Assembly: GCA_016716125.1 (NCBI GenBank)
Contig: JADJWZ010000004.1
Coordinates: 1 to 64,000, forward strand
Direction: 5' to 3'
From: Ignavibacteria bacterium
GTDB taxonomy: Bacteria > Bacteroidota > Ignavibacteria > Tepidaquicellales > Tepidaquicellaceae
DNA: 64,000 bases
Position 1 is the stretch's first letter. Every line of letters starts with the position of its first letter. The notes beneath the pieces are model-generated. The model saw nothing but the letters and a program-made list of their open reading frames with translations. It was not told the origin of the DNA and ran no database searches. Below are positions 46,485 to 56,122 of this stretch, piece after piece. The position numbers and the translations under genes were made by a program.

Positions 46485-47240
46485 AATTATTCGCAAAACG
46501 AAAATAGATATTCCCGCCAAACGAAAATTAAAGTAAATTTAAATAACCTTTAAAGAAGCGGATATGAACAATTACAAATAACAAATGATGAATAAAAAAT
46601 TGTAAGTTTCAAATTTTGAGATACGAGTTTAAAGTTTTAATAATTTGATCAATAGCTTAAAATCTGTGTAATCTTTTTATCCGTACTAATCCGTGATTCT
46701 GACATTTACTAAACCGCTGCGAAAATTCGCTGTGGTTTTTTGGTTTTTTATGACCTAAGTCATATTTTTAATAAACAGTTTTTTATATGTTAACAACGGA
46801 GGATGTTATGAAAAGAAAATTTTAATTAGGGAGGATGTACTGATTAAAAATCTTAAAGGACGGATATGAAAAAAACATTTATTATTTCATTCTTATATTT
46901 AATTTCAATTCAAAATTCAGAAGCTCTATGATGCGTTATATTATAAGGGAACAATATGAAAAAAATCTTTTGCAGATTTTATTTACCCTCAAAAGAGTTG
47001 TTGACCTATTCATAAATTTTTTAAAATTGTTTAATGAATTCGTAATACTTAATCGGAACAGAAAGGAGGTAAGCGAAATGTTATGTGCGCCGGCAACAAA
47101 AAGGGATTAGAAAAATAATTTTCTTTACATTAATTTTAATTCAAGCGACGGGCAGTCAACCGAATGATTAATTAAAGATATTAAATCTCTAACCCCGAAA
47201 TTTTTATTTATACAATATAACTCCATTTAATCTTTTTAAA
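46485..47240. other. Gene-poor stretch with decayed signal-peptide fragments
   Basis: No intact gene. On the plus strand there are short Shine-Dalgarno-linked frames that look like the beginnings of secreted proteins and stop at once: MKKTFIISFLYLISIQNSEA at 46866, MKKIFCRFYLPSKELLTYS at 46956, and, after a strong AAAGGAGGT site at 47062-47070, MLCAPATKRD with RKIIFFTLILIQATGSQ in the neighbouring frame. These are probably relics of former genes. Confidence 0.5.
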
Positions 47241-48150
47241 ATGAAAAAGATACACTCCATTCCGGTGATATTTTTATTATTTGCAGCAGCTTTAATTTTT
47301 ACCTGGAGCTGTGGTGAGATTACACTGTAACTCTGTCCCGGAGCCCTATCAGTTTGACAGTGCAAGATTTGAATATGATGTTCTCCGTCTTGTAGGTGAC
47401 TCTTATAGTACAGGTGAACTTTGGTCAATGGATACAAACCAGGTTTTTATTGTTAATCCATTGTATCAAACATTTGTACGAATAATGGATATGCAGGCTA
47501 CTTATTATAAAGACCCGAACTTTGTCTCGTCAACTATAAGAGGTATCAGTAACAATGAAGTGTATTTGTCAGGCTTGCTAATAAAGGAAGGTCAGCCGGG
47601 AATGAAGAAATGGAACGGAAGTTATCTTGAAGAATATCCAATTGATTTAATTTTTAACAAAACAACTTTTATTAACAAATCACTAATTCGAAGCTCATCC
47701 GATATGTGGCTATTATGTAACAATATAATCATAAGAAAGCAGGGAAGTGATTTTACAACCTATGAATTGCAGGATACAATCTCAAAAATGTTATTTGCAT
47801 TTTACGATGAAGCAGGTATTCCCTCCTATGTTCAATCATTTGTGGATATTGATACGACAAACACTATAAAGATCTATAAATTTTATGGTACCTGGCAAAA
47901 AGTATTTGAATCCCGCGAACATTTTTTTTATTACGCTTACAGTGAATTCAGCAATAATGTCTGCAAAAGAGATATTAGCAATGTGTATTTACTTAATGGT
48001 TCAAGCTTTGAAAATTTTTTTAGTACAGACATTATTAGGTTATATAGAGTTCAGGGCTTTGATGGAAATAATTTTATGGTTAATAGTTTTAATTCTAATG
48101 GATATTTTTCACTGGAATGGCGAAAAATTCAGCCAGGAAAATTTGTGTAA
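47241..48150 (+). CDS. Probable lipoprotein of unknown function, frame-broken near its start
   Basis: A leader at 47241 reads MKKIHSIPVIFLLFAAALIF and then TWSCGE, a lipoprotein-type signal with Cys, but it stops at 47330. The main frame (from a GTG at 47311) continues as PEPYQFDSARFEYDVLRLVG and stays open to 48150 without a second good start. If the frame is shifted twice within about 20 bp, one reads SCG..DYTVTLS..PEPYQFD, a natural join. The body is beta-rich with SGELWSMDTNQVFIV-like and NNEVYLSGLLIKEG segments, perhaps an irregular propeller. It precedes the large secreted protein at 48252-51710 by about 100 bp on the same strand. Confidence 0.6.
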
Positions 48151-48251
48151 GGGAACCGGAACAGATATTTTCCAACTAACGAAAATCTCTATTATTTCTA
48201 TACGAAAATTTCTTTGTCTTATACGGAAATTGTAAGAGCCGTTCGAAAGAA

Positions 48252-51200
48252 GTGATTAAAAATATTATTATGGAAAATACAACTTTTGCCCTAATTATGG
48301 TATTGGCAAGTCTATTTTCAAACTTTGGAGTTTCTCAGGTATGGGAAAATCAATCAATAGGTTCTGTAGCTACTATGGATTTTGACGATCTAAATTCCGG
48401 GTGGATAGCTGTAGGAGGAACAGTTGGATATAAGATTCTAAAAACATCAGATAAAGGGGTTAGCTGGGATTCAATTTATGGTTTTAACGGCTATGCATAT
48501 TCTGAAAACATATCCATTGATAGAGTAAATTCTGATTTGGGTTTTATTTATTATGGTTCCAAGATCGTTAGAACGACAAATGGTGGGGATAATTGGACGA
48601 CTGTTTACGAGTTAAGTCCATACAATATTCCAGGTGAATATTCACTTTGTCCTGTCATAAAATTTTACGATAGCAATACTGGGTACTTTTCATATACTAG
48701 GTACGATAAAACAAATGGTGTTAAAATTTTTCGAACTACAAATGGAGGTAATAACTGGGTGGATAAAAGACATGTTATACCGCCAATTGATCGGTATTAT
48801 CAATTTATGGACTTGACATTTGAAAATAATTCCGCCTCTTATGTAACCTTTTGCGGGTTTGAAGGTCATCAAACAGCAGGTTGGATCAGATTTTATGGAT
48901 CGAGATCTGATAATGGAGGAGAATATTTTAATGACTATGCTGGAACAATAACTAGTAGTATATACAAATTTAAATATATTAATTATTTGCCAAGTCAAAC
49001 AAACACAAATCGACTAATTGGGATTGAATATATTGATAACAACAATAAAGGAACTTATTGTTACGAATTTCAAAATGGAAATATAGGAAGTGGTTATAAA
49101 ATATCAGACGTTGATAATATTAATAAAGTCGGTGGTCTGAAATTTATAGATCAAAACACTGGCTACGTTTTAATTCAACAGGATCTATATAAAACATCTA
49201 ACGCTGGTGTGAATTGGAGTGTGGATTATACTGTCCCAGAAGTGGCTGCAAATGCAAATAGTAATATCTTCATGGTGAGTGGTGATCAAATATTTTTAGG
49301 GACTTTCTCCGGTTCTTTATACGTAAAGCGATTGACGACTAATTTTGCAACTTATTTTGATAATCAATCCTCTTCCTCTTCACTTTTGTTTGATGGCAGC
49401 TCATACAATACCCCTTCAACTAATTATTTGCGCGGTGGGAATAGTTCTTTAAGTACATCTGCGATACTGAACTCAGGTCAAAGTAATGAGAGAATATTTT
49501 ATAAATGGTATGACAATAATATGGAAACTAACAAGGATTTTTATTTTGATATGTCAGGCAATACGTTCTCAAACCATTTTAAAACAAAACAACTTTCTAA
49601 TGTTACTTCGGCAATTTCAAATTCTTCACAGTCAAAATCAATTCGTGATACTACTATCAACGGATCAACTTTAACTCACACTATTCACGAATCCATAGGA
49701 GGAATTTTCTACAGCAAGTCAACCAATTATGGTGAGTCATACCAAGTGGAAGAAGTAGTTAACAAAAGCCTTTCAAATACTGTTTCAGATGGAAATAAGA
49801 ATGCCAGTTTAAGTATCATGAGACATAATGGGAGTAATAATCCAATAACATTAACTGATGCCAACAGAAATGTTGCAGTAGTTTGGGAGAGATATAATTC
49901 ATCAACCGGTAAAGTTGAAATAAAACTTGCCACTAGAGTTCAAAATATCCCGCAAACCGGTTATGAGTGGAAAATGTATGTAAATAATGGAAATGAATTT
50001 ATTGACACATTCAGTGCTCCATCTAATTTTGAATGCAAACCCCAGTGTTTCATTCTTGCAAATCTAAACGATTTACAAAATTCCGGTTTATTTACAATTA
50101 TTGTCCCACACTTACGTCCAAATGGAAGCCAGAATAAGATTGTCACTTCGGTTAGATATTCAAATCAATCACAAAACTATGAACTGGATAATGGAAGCAT
50201 TCAAGATTTGTCTGTAACAAGTCCATTTAATTATTATAGCTCTCATCATGTACATTTTGCATATATGAAGGATGATAAAGTTGTCTACAGAAGAGAAGAA
50301 TTTGGATTTTACAGTGGTAATATTTATAAAGGTAGTTCTCCGGAAGTGCAATCTAACGTTTCTTTTGGTGATGGTTACTCTTCAAGATATACCCCGGATA
50401 TATCAATAATGGGCGGAGTACCTGTAATAACATATGCAGCAAGTTACTATGCATCGAGATTAGTAGTATTTGAAAATGATCAAACTTATTACATACCCAT
50501 TACCCGTTTTCCGATTGTAAAAGTTCACCGAATCAACTCAAGCACATGGAGTAATTTTGTTATTTATAATTCGAATAGTGTGCAATCGGATCCGGACATT
50601 GAAGGAAGTAAGGATACTAAATCTTATTTAATAAATTATTCATTAAATAATGGACAATTTAAGAAGGTTGTTAATGCATATAATTACCCCGGTTATTTCT
50701 GTCAGCCAAGCATTTTCTCAGGCACCGACTCAAGGCTAATTTCAGGTTCATATTCCGGAAGCTTAGGAAATAACTTATCGCTCCTGACATTATCACCGCA
50801 AAGTTCCGTATACAAAATAGACAAACAAAATTTCATAATTACAAATCTTACTTCTTCGGAAACTTTCGATGTAGAAAATATTGATGGAGTCGTTAATCTG
50901 GATACGATTAAATATTCATTCAAGCTTGGACCAATTTTTATTCAGGATATTTTAGGCGGATTAGAAGGCGGAATTTTCGAGGGTGATCAGGAATCAGAAG
51001 ATCCGATCTTAAATTCTGTTGAATTTAACGAAAATTTAAAATCATCCCCATTTGTATTGAATGAAGAGGACGCACTTCTATTAGGAAGTACCGCCAGCTA
51101 CATAAAGGATAACTCATATTATTCAATTTCAGAAATTCCGTATACAGTTAAACTTTATAATAAGAGAACTGATACGCTTCATAGAATTTTATTTCAAGAT

Positions 51201-51710
51201 ACAATCCACTCAAATGATTCTATTGAAACTGAATTTTTAAGAGGTTTTTATATAGAAGACATTCCAAATGACGAAGATAGTTTCTATGTAAAGTTAGAAG
51301 TTAATGAAAGTTTTGAAGATGCGAATTATTTTATAAATCCAATTTATGAAGATGAATATGATACTGAAGGAGATAATTCAACAGGCGGAAGGTTAGCAGT
51401 AATTTTTGAAGACAATTCTAATCCGAATGCCGTTTACAATATACCGGCTGAATTTGATTTAAAACAAAATTATCCCAATCCTTTTAATCCGTCTACGACA
51501 ATTCGATATAGTATTGCAAATTCTGAATTAGTAAATATGAGTGTTTATGATATTAGCGGAAGAGAGGTTTTAAATTTAGTTAATGAATTCAAGAATGCCG
51601 GGAGCTATTCGGTAAAATTTAACGGGACTAACTTTGCGAGCGGTGTTTATTTTTACAGGATAGAGGCGGGTAAGTTTGTTCAGACGAAGCGAATGTTATT
51701 AATCAAATAA
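48252..51710 (+). CDS. Large T9SS-tailed secreted propeller protein
   Basis: 1152 residues from a GTG at 48252, or 1146 from the ATG at 48270, which gives the cleaner signal peptide (MENTTFALIMVLASLFSNFG). The N-terminal third has YCF48-like blades (DFDDLNSGWIAVGG, TSDKGVSWDS, RTTNGGDNWTTVYE, TTNGGNNWVDK, TSNAGVNWSVDY). The middle is a second beta-rich part with sialidase-like NRNVAVVWERYNSSTGKVEI. An acidic region (GGIFEGDQESEDP) and a type A sorting domain follow (NYPNPFNPSTTIRYSI, GVYFYRIEAGKF, KRMLLIK). It is the only intact T9SS gene on the plus strand here and ends at a strong terminator. Partner or substrate unknown. Confidence 0.9.
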   Translation: MIKNIIMENTTFALIMVLASLFSNFGVSQVWENQSIGSVATMDFDDLNSGWIAVGGTVGYKILKTSDKGVSWDSIYGFNGYAYSENISIDRVNSDLGFIYYGSKIVRTTNGGDNWTTVYELSPYNIPGEYSLCPVIKFYDSNTGYFSYTRYDKTNGVKIFRTTNGGNNWVDKRHVIPPIDRYYQFMDLTFENNSASYVTFCGFEGHQTAGWIRFYGSRSDNGGEYFNDYAGTITSSIYKFKYINYLPSQTNTNRLIGIEYIDNNNKGTYCYEFQNGNIGSGYKISDVDNINKVGGLKFIDQNTGYVLIQQDLYKTSNAGVNWSVDYTVPEVAANANSNIFMVSGDQIFLGTFSGSLYVKRLTTNFATYFDNQSSSSSLLFDGSSYNTPSTNYLRGGNSSLSTSAILNSGQSNERIFYKWYDNNMETNKDFYFDMSGNTFSNHFKTKQLSNVTSAISNSSQSKSIRDTTINGSTLTHTIHESIGGIFYSKSTNYGESYQVEEVVNKSLSNTVSDGNKNASLSIMRHNGSNNPITLTDANRNVAVVWERYNSSTGKVEIKLATRVQNIPQTGYEWKMYVNNGNEFIDTFSAPSNFECKPQCFILANLNDLQNSGLFTIIVPHLRPNGSQNKIVTSVRYSNQSQNYELDNGSIQDLSVTSPFNYYSSHHVHFAYMKDDKVVYRREEFGFYSGNIYKGSSPEVQSNVSFGDGYSSRYTPDISIMGGVPVITYAASYYASRLVVFENDQTYYIPITRFPIVKVHRINSSTWSNFVIYNSNSVQSDPDIEGSKDTKSYLINYSLNNGQFKKVVNAYNYPGYFCQPSIFSGTDSRLISGSYSGSLGNNLSLLTLSPQSSVYKIDKQNFIITNLTSSETFDVENIDGVVNLDTIKYSFKLGPIFIQDILGGLEGGIFEGDQESEDPILNSVEFNENLKSSPFVLNEEDALLLGSTASYIKDNSYYSISEIPYTVKLYNKRTDTLHRILFQDTIHSNDSIETEFLRGFYIEDIPNDEDSFYVKLEVNESFEDANYFINPIYEDEYDTEGDNSTGGRLAVIFEDNSNPNAVYNIPAEFDLKQNYPNPFNPSTTIRYSIANSELVNMSVYDISGREVLNLVNEFKNAGSYSVKFNGTNFASGVYFYRIEAGKFVQTKRMLLIK

Positions 51711-51736
51711 CCGAAACTATTTTTCATTAATTTATT

Positions 51737-51773
51737 GAACCCGTAAAAAGTATTTTGCGGGTTCTTTTATTTT
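51737..51773 (+). terminator. Terminator after the 1152-residue secreted protein gene
   Basis: A 12-bp stem, GAACCCGTAAAA with TTTTGCGGGTTC (one T-G wobble) and loop AGTA, followed by TTTTATTTT. It begins 27 bp past the stop codon. Confidence 0.9.
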
Positions 51774-51905
51774 CTACCTAAAGAGGTTATACAAATTTAA
51801 GAAATATTTTCTGCAGAGATTTTACAATAACGCGGTTAAAACAATTATCAATGATTAATTATCAATGATCAATTCATTATTAAACGTTTGGACTTTAGAG
51901 AGAAT

Positions 51906-53186
51906 TTACTTCACCAGCGACAACTTCTTTGTCTGATTAAAGTTATCCGCGGAGAGCTTGTAAAAATATATTCCGCTTGCAAGTCCGCTGCCGTCAAATT
52001 CAACGGAATAAGTTCCAGCATTCTGATTCTCATTCACCAAAGCCGCGACTTCATTCCCCAGAACATCATAAACTTTCAAAGAAACAAAATTGAACATTGA
52101 TAATTGATAATTGATAATTGTATTTGAGTTGAATGGGTTTGGATAGTTTTGTGAAAGAGAATATTCATCCGGGATTTCGGATGATATATTTGTAAAATTA
52201 GTGAGGACACCGCCTGTGGTGGTTTTTAAGATAACTCCAAATTCACTGACAGCCCAGCCTGTTAGCGAATCGGAAAAGACAATAGATGTATAATGTCTTG
52301 AAGAAAAAGTATTGGGTCTTACCCAATTGATACCTCCGTCTGTTGTGTATTGAATGCGATTAGAATTACCTGCAGCCCAGCCTTTTCTTTCATTGATAAA
52401 ATAAATTGACCAGCCTCCGCCAGGACCTAAATAAAGTTCTGACCAGCTTTTTCCTCCATCAGTTGTTCTGTAAATATATGATGCATCAACTATCTTAAAT
52501 TGCACCACCGTCCACCCATGAAGTGAATCTATAAAAAATATTGGAGTTAGGGGTGAATAATTCCGAAATGTTTTAAATTGTAGTTCCCAGTTCATTCCTC
52601 CATTTGTTGTTTTAAAAAGAAACAAAGAAGTATCAAGAAAAGAAACATTCGGCTTTTCAGCACTTAACCACCCTGTTGTATTATTAATGAAATATATCGA
52701 ATGCAAATTTAATGAATCAGGAAAATTCATATTTACCCAATTGTTTCCTCCGTTTGTGGTTTTAAGCAGTGTCCTGTTCAAACCACATAAATATCCGACT
52801 GAATCATTTACAATTGATGATGAAGTTAGTTTGTTGGAAGTGCCGCTAAATTGCTGAAACCAGTTAACTCCGGAGTTAGTCGTTTTTAGGATCATAGAAA
52901 GCGAATCAAACGCATAACCGATATCAGAAGAAACGAAACTGCATTCCCTTAAAGACCTTGTAGTACCACTAACTTGTTGAAACCAATTCTCTCCTCCGTT
53001 GGTAGTTTTAAGGATTAAGCCATTTACTCCAACTACCCAGCCTGTATAGTTATCGACAAAATCAACCGATAACAACGTAGATGAAACGTTGCTTTGTTGA
53101 ATATACCAACCAGGCGGAATAAATTGAGAATTTGCCTGATTTAGGATTGAAAGATAAAAAATCATTATAAGAATTAAAGTCTTCAT
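51906..53186 (-). CDS. Secreted YCF48-like propeller with T9SS tail, paired with a beta-helix gene
   Basis: 426 residues: signal peptide (KTLILIMIFYLSILNQANSQ), PPGWYIQQSNVSSTLLSVDF, then seven regular blades of about 43 residues (DNYTGWVVGVNG...TTNGGENWFQQV, DIGYAFDS, DSVGYLCGLN, NTTGWLSAEK, LHGWTVVQ, RKGWAAGN, LTGWAVSE). The sorting domain contains NYPNPFNSNTIINYQLSMFN, GIYFYKLSADNF and KKLSLVK; NPFNS replaces the usual NPFNP. It follows the beta-helix gene at 53193-54512 by 6 bp, so the two are almost certainly cotranslated from one message. The residues IINYQLSM are encoded by a 7-bp tandem repeat. Confidence 0.88.
   Translation of the reverse strand: MKTLILIMIFYLSILNQANSQFIPPGWYIQQSNVSSTLLSVDFVDNYTGWVVGVNGLILKTTNGGENWFQQVSGTTRSLRECSFVSSDIGYAFDSLSMILKTTNSGVNWFQQFSGTSNKLTSSSIVNDSVGYLCGLNRTLLKTTNGGNNWVNMNFPDSLNLHSIYFINNTTGWLSAEKPNVSFLDTSLFLFKTTNGGMNWELQFKTFRNYSPLTPIFFIDSLHGWTVVQFKIVDASYIYRTTDGGKSWSELYLGPGGGWSIYFINERKGWAAGNSNRIQYTTDGGINWVRPNTFSSRHYTSIVFSDSLTGWAVSEFGVILKTTTGGVLTNFTNISSEIPDEYSLSQNYPNPFNSNTIINYQLSMFNFVSLKVYDVLGNEVAALVNENQNAGTYSVEFDGSGLASGIYFYKLSADNFNQTKKLSLVK
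52098..52118. repeat. 7-bp tandem repeat, three units, inside coding sequence
   Basis: TGATAAT three times in the plus-strand sequence, encoding part of IINYQLSM in the sorting domain of the 51906-53186 gene. Three units (21 bp) keep the frame. Confidence 0.9.
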
Positions 53187-53192
53187 ATAGGC

Positions 53193-54512
53193 TTAGGTTA
53201 AATCTTCGCTTTGAATAAATAAAAAATTCGAGTCGGTTCCAATTTTTAATAAAGTCAGTGACGGATTTAAAGGAGCATTTGAAAATAACCCATAATTAAA
53301 GACATTCATTTGTGTTGAGTTGCCTACATTTATTGGCCTTCCTGAGGTAGAGTTACCGGCAACTATTTTTACATTATTGAGATCAATTAATGTTTGATTA
53401 GTATCGACACCGATTCCTATGGCATCAGATGAAGAGCTAGTATTTCTTACGGTTGGATTTTTTAAAACAAAATTCCCGGATCCATCAGAATAAATGACAG
53501 CAATAAAACTGGTTTCAATCCTGTTAGCCTGAATAAAAGTTTGATGAACGCTGTCATTAATTGTCAATGCTAAATGATTAGAACAAATTATTTCATCGCA
53601 TCTAATTGACAACTTTTGTGGAGGATCTGAATTAATATTCTTACCTATAATTACTGTATCTTTATCATCCGAAAAAATTCTTCTGCCAATGAAAATACCG
53701 GTACCTTGCTTTATCTCGATAGCAGACAAAGAATTTGCAATGCCCGTTAAATTCTGAATCTCATCGAAATACAAGATCAATTTTTGATCATTCGTACCCT
53801 GATTCAAATGTACAGTTGATATATTACCAGAACGATTATTTACTGTCGTCATTTTTTTTATCCTAGCAGTAATGGTCCCTCCCCTGTGGGATAAACAATG
53901 TCCAAGATTCCTGCAGAGTATTTCATCAATTTCTACAAATCCACTTCCTCTTGTAACTAATGCAGTGGATCCTGAATTCAGATTGTTTTCCATTCCAGTT
54001 TCGATTTTTTTTATTTTCAAATCAATTTCAGAATTATTGTTCAAAAGGTTAATTCCACCATTACCTTTTGAAAATACGTAATTACATTTTAATTTAAAAA
54101 CTTCAGCTGAGGATACAATACATGAACTAAAAATATCCGTTCCGGCATTTTCGATATAATCACATTCAATTTCGATTTTTGAATTTTGATTTGAAAAATT
54201 GCAAGCTTGATTTATACTTGATGTTAAAGAATTTGTATTTTTTATAATACCAGACCCATAAATCCTGCAATCACATGAAACACTGTTGTCTGTAATAGTT
54301 GGCATATCCGAATAATTATATATCCTGACTCCGGGATATATCCAAATATCAACTTTATCTTTCAATTTAATTGGTTCGTTTGGGACTAAGGTTAAGTCTG
54401 CATATATAACTATTACATCATTTGTATTTGAGTTTGCTCTTGCATCATAATAGTTTTCATAATAACTCAGTGAACCGTCTCTGTGCAATATTGTTGTTCT
54501 GGGTTCTGCCAT
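53193..54512 (-). CDS. Beta-helix repeat protein without signal peptide
   Basis: 439 residues starting MAEPRTTILHRDGSLSYYEN. No hydrophobic leader and no sorting domain. The body is a long run of short beta-strand turns with Asn, Ile and Val ladders (VDIWIYPGVRIYNYSDMP, IYGSGIIKNTNSLTSSI, GNGGINLLNNNSEIDLKIKK), the look of a right-handed parallel beta-helix similar to phage tail-spike or pectate-lyase folds. It is a clear paralogue of the protein at 56123-57427: both share LKDKVDIWI.PG near residue 50 and a final NxGLF.N...LKIGT block. Each is followed within 8 bp by a T9SS propeller gene. How a leaderless protein relates to an exported partner is unclear. Confidence 0.8.
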   Translation of the reverse strand: MAEPRTTILHRDGSLSYYENYYDARANSNTNDVIVIYADLTLVPNEPIKLKDKVDIWIYPGVRIYNYSDMPTITDNSVSCDCRIYGSGIIKNTNSLTSSINQACNFSNQNSKIEIECDYIENAGTDIFSSCIVSSAEVFKLKCNYVFSKGNGGINLLNNNSEIDLKIKKIETGMENNLNSGSTALVTRGSGFVEIDEILCRNLGHCLSHRGGTITARIKKMTTVNNRSGNISTVHLNQGTNDQKLILYFDEIQNLTGIANSLSAIEIKQGTGIFIGRRIFSDDKDTVIIGKNINSDPPQKLSIRCDEIICSNHLALTINDSVHQTFIQANRIETSFIAVIYSDGSGNFVLKNPTVRNTSSSSDAIGIGVDTNQTLIDLNNVKIVAGNSTSGRPINVGNSTQMNVFNYGLFSNAPLNPSLTLLKIGTDSNFLFIQSEDLT

Positions 54513-54540
54513 AATTTTTTAGAATTAAGTTTAAAAAAAT

Positions 54541-56115
54541 TTATTTTAAAAGTACCATACGTTTTGTATCTATTACATTTCCGTTTATTGACAGTGAATA
54601 AAAATATATCCCGCTCGGAAAATCACTTCCGTCAAACACAACTTCATAGCTTCCTGCAGGTTTGTTTTCATTTACCAAACTCGCGACCTGATTCCCAAGA
54701 ATATCATAAACTTTTAAAGAAACAAAATTGAACATTGATAATTGATAATTGATAATTGTATTTGGGTTGAATGGGTTTGGATAATTCTGCAAAAGAGAAT
54801 AGTTTTTCGGTATTTCAGAAAAGATCGTTTCCCCGCCGGTTAGTTGTGAGTATTTTATTGTAAGAAAATCTCTGTCACTTGATCCAGTTACAAAAACACT
54901 TCCATTTTTATCAACAACTAATGAAGACGGGTAATCTCCAAACTGACCTGAATAGTCATACCTCATTTCCCATTTCTGATTTCCGAGGGAATCATATTTG
55001 ACCGTTACATAATCATCTCCTGTTCCATTACCATCACTCCGACCTGTTATATATACATTATTCAAATTATCTAAACATATGGCTGAAGTAATATCATTTA
55101 ACCCATGATTATAACTTGAATGCCAGACATTATCACCATTTGTACTGTATTTTATAGTTGTCATATTATATCCTTGACCTGATTCTGTGGTATAACCAGT
55201 AACATATACATTTCCGGACCTATCAACTTTCATTGCAAAAACTACATCTAAGAAGTTTCCGGAACCACCATATCTTCTTACCCATTGCTCTTTTCCAGAA
55301 TTATTATATTTAATTGTTGTATAATCGCCATAATGTAATTCATCTTCAATACTGCCGCTTACATAAACATTACCTGAACTATCAAGTCCTATTGAATTTG
55401 CAAAATCATCCCCATTATAAGGTCCGTCATATACTGATACCCATTGTTGAATTCCATTAGAATTATATTTTATAGTAATATAGTCTCCTCCTTTTACTCC
55501 AGCAATATATACATTACTGAAATCATCAACAGTGATTGCCCAAGCAAAATCGCTTAAATTCTGAGCAGGATACAAAGTCACCCACTGCTGAATCCCGAAA
55601 GAATTATATTTTACTGTTGCATAATTATTGCTGCTTTTACCTGTCACAAATATGTTTCCCAACTTGTCTACTGCAACAGAAGATGGGCAGTCATTTCCTG
55701 AACTTGAATATCTCGCAAACCATTGTTGCTCGCCTAAAAGTGAATATTTTATTGTTACATAATCGCTACCAGTTCCGATTCCTTCACTATTGCCTACGAC
55801 AATTAAATTACTATCCTTGTCAAGAATTACTACATCTCCGCCATCAGATCCATTTGCGGGACCATTATACCTAGATATCCAATGTTGGTTACCTGTTGCT
55901 GAATATTTTATTGTTACAATATCATAATTAAAAGGGCCACCATCAGAACCAGTTACATAAACATTGAAGTTGTTATCTGTGATTATTGAATTACCACCAT
56001 CAATACTATTATAAGTTTGATAATATCTTTGTACCCACTCTGTCGTAGTTTGTGATAATGTGATATTTATACTTAACATAAATAATAAAGGTAATAAATA
56101 TATTTTATTCTTCAT
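54541..56115 (-). CDS. Secreted SBBP-type propeller with T9SS tail, paired with a beta-helix gene
   Basis: 524 residues: signal peptide (MKNKIYLLPLLFMLSINITL), then about nine repeats of about 48 residues of the form (S/D)xxVxVTGxSxxxxxxDYxTIKYxxxGxxxWxxRY, for example DYVTIKYSLLGEQQWFARYS and NNSGKEQWVRRYGGSGN. These are SBBP/beta-propeller repeats. The sorting domain has NYPNPFNPNTIINYQLSMFN, GIYFYSLSINGN and KRMVLLK. It lies 7 bp after the beta-helix gene at 56123-57427. It occupies the same place in its module as the 51906 gene does in the other, but with a different propeller type. Confidence 0.88.
   Translation of the reverse strand: MKNKIYLLPLLFMLSINITLSQTTTEWVQRYYQTYNSIDGGNSIITDNNFNVYVTGSDGGPFNYDIVTIKYSATGNQHWISRYNGPANGSDGGDVVILDKDSNLIVVGNSEGIGTGSDYVTIKYSLLGEQQWFARYSSSGNDCPSSVAVDKLGNIFVTGKSSNNYATVKYNSFGIQQWVTLYPAQNLSDFAWAITVDDFSNVYIAGVKGGDYITIKYNSNGIQQWVSVYDGPYNGDDFANSIGLDSSGNVYVSGSIEDELHYGDYTTIKYNNSGKEQWVRRYGGSGNFLDVVFAMKVDRSGNVYVTGYTTESGQGYNMTTIKYSTNGDNVWHSSYNHGLNDITSAICLDNLNNVYITGRSDGNGTGDDYVTVKYDSLGNQKWEMRYDYSGQFGDYPSSLVVDKNGSVFVTGSSDRDFLTIKYSQLTGGETIFSEIPKNYSLLQNYPNPFNPNTIINYQLSMFNFVSLKVYDILGNQVASLVNENKPAGSYEVVFDGSDFPSGIYFYSLSINGNVIDTKRMVLLK
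54736..54756. repeat. 7-bp tandem repeat, three units, inside coding sequence
   Basis: TGATAAT three times, encoding IINYQLSM in the sorting domain of the 54541-56115 gene, at the same place as in the 51906-53186 gene. Confidence 0.9.
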
Positions 56116-56122
56116 ATACTTA

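Noticed and set aside
47204..47437. Minus-strand ORF of 77 residues
   Set aside because: It lies opposite the lipoprotein leader and start of the main frame and shows no recognisable features.
47885..48235. 116-residue plus-strand ORF overlapping the lipoprotein gene
   Set aside because: It overlaps the main frame and its translation (long hydrophobic run without start context) looks like a frame shadow; a small membrane protein cannot be fully excluded.
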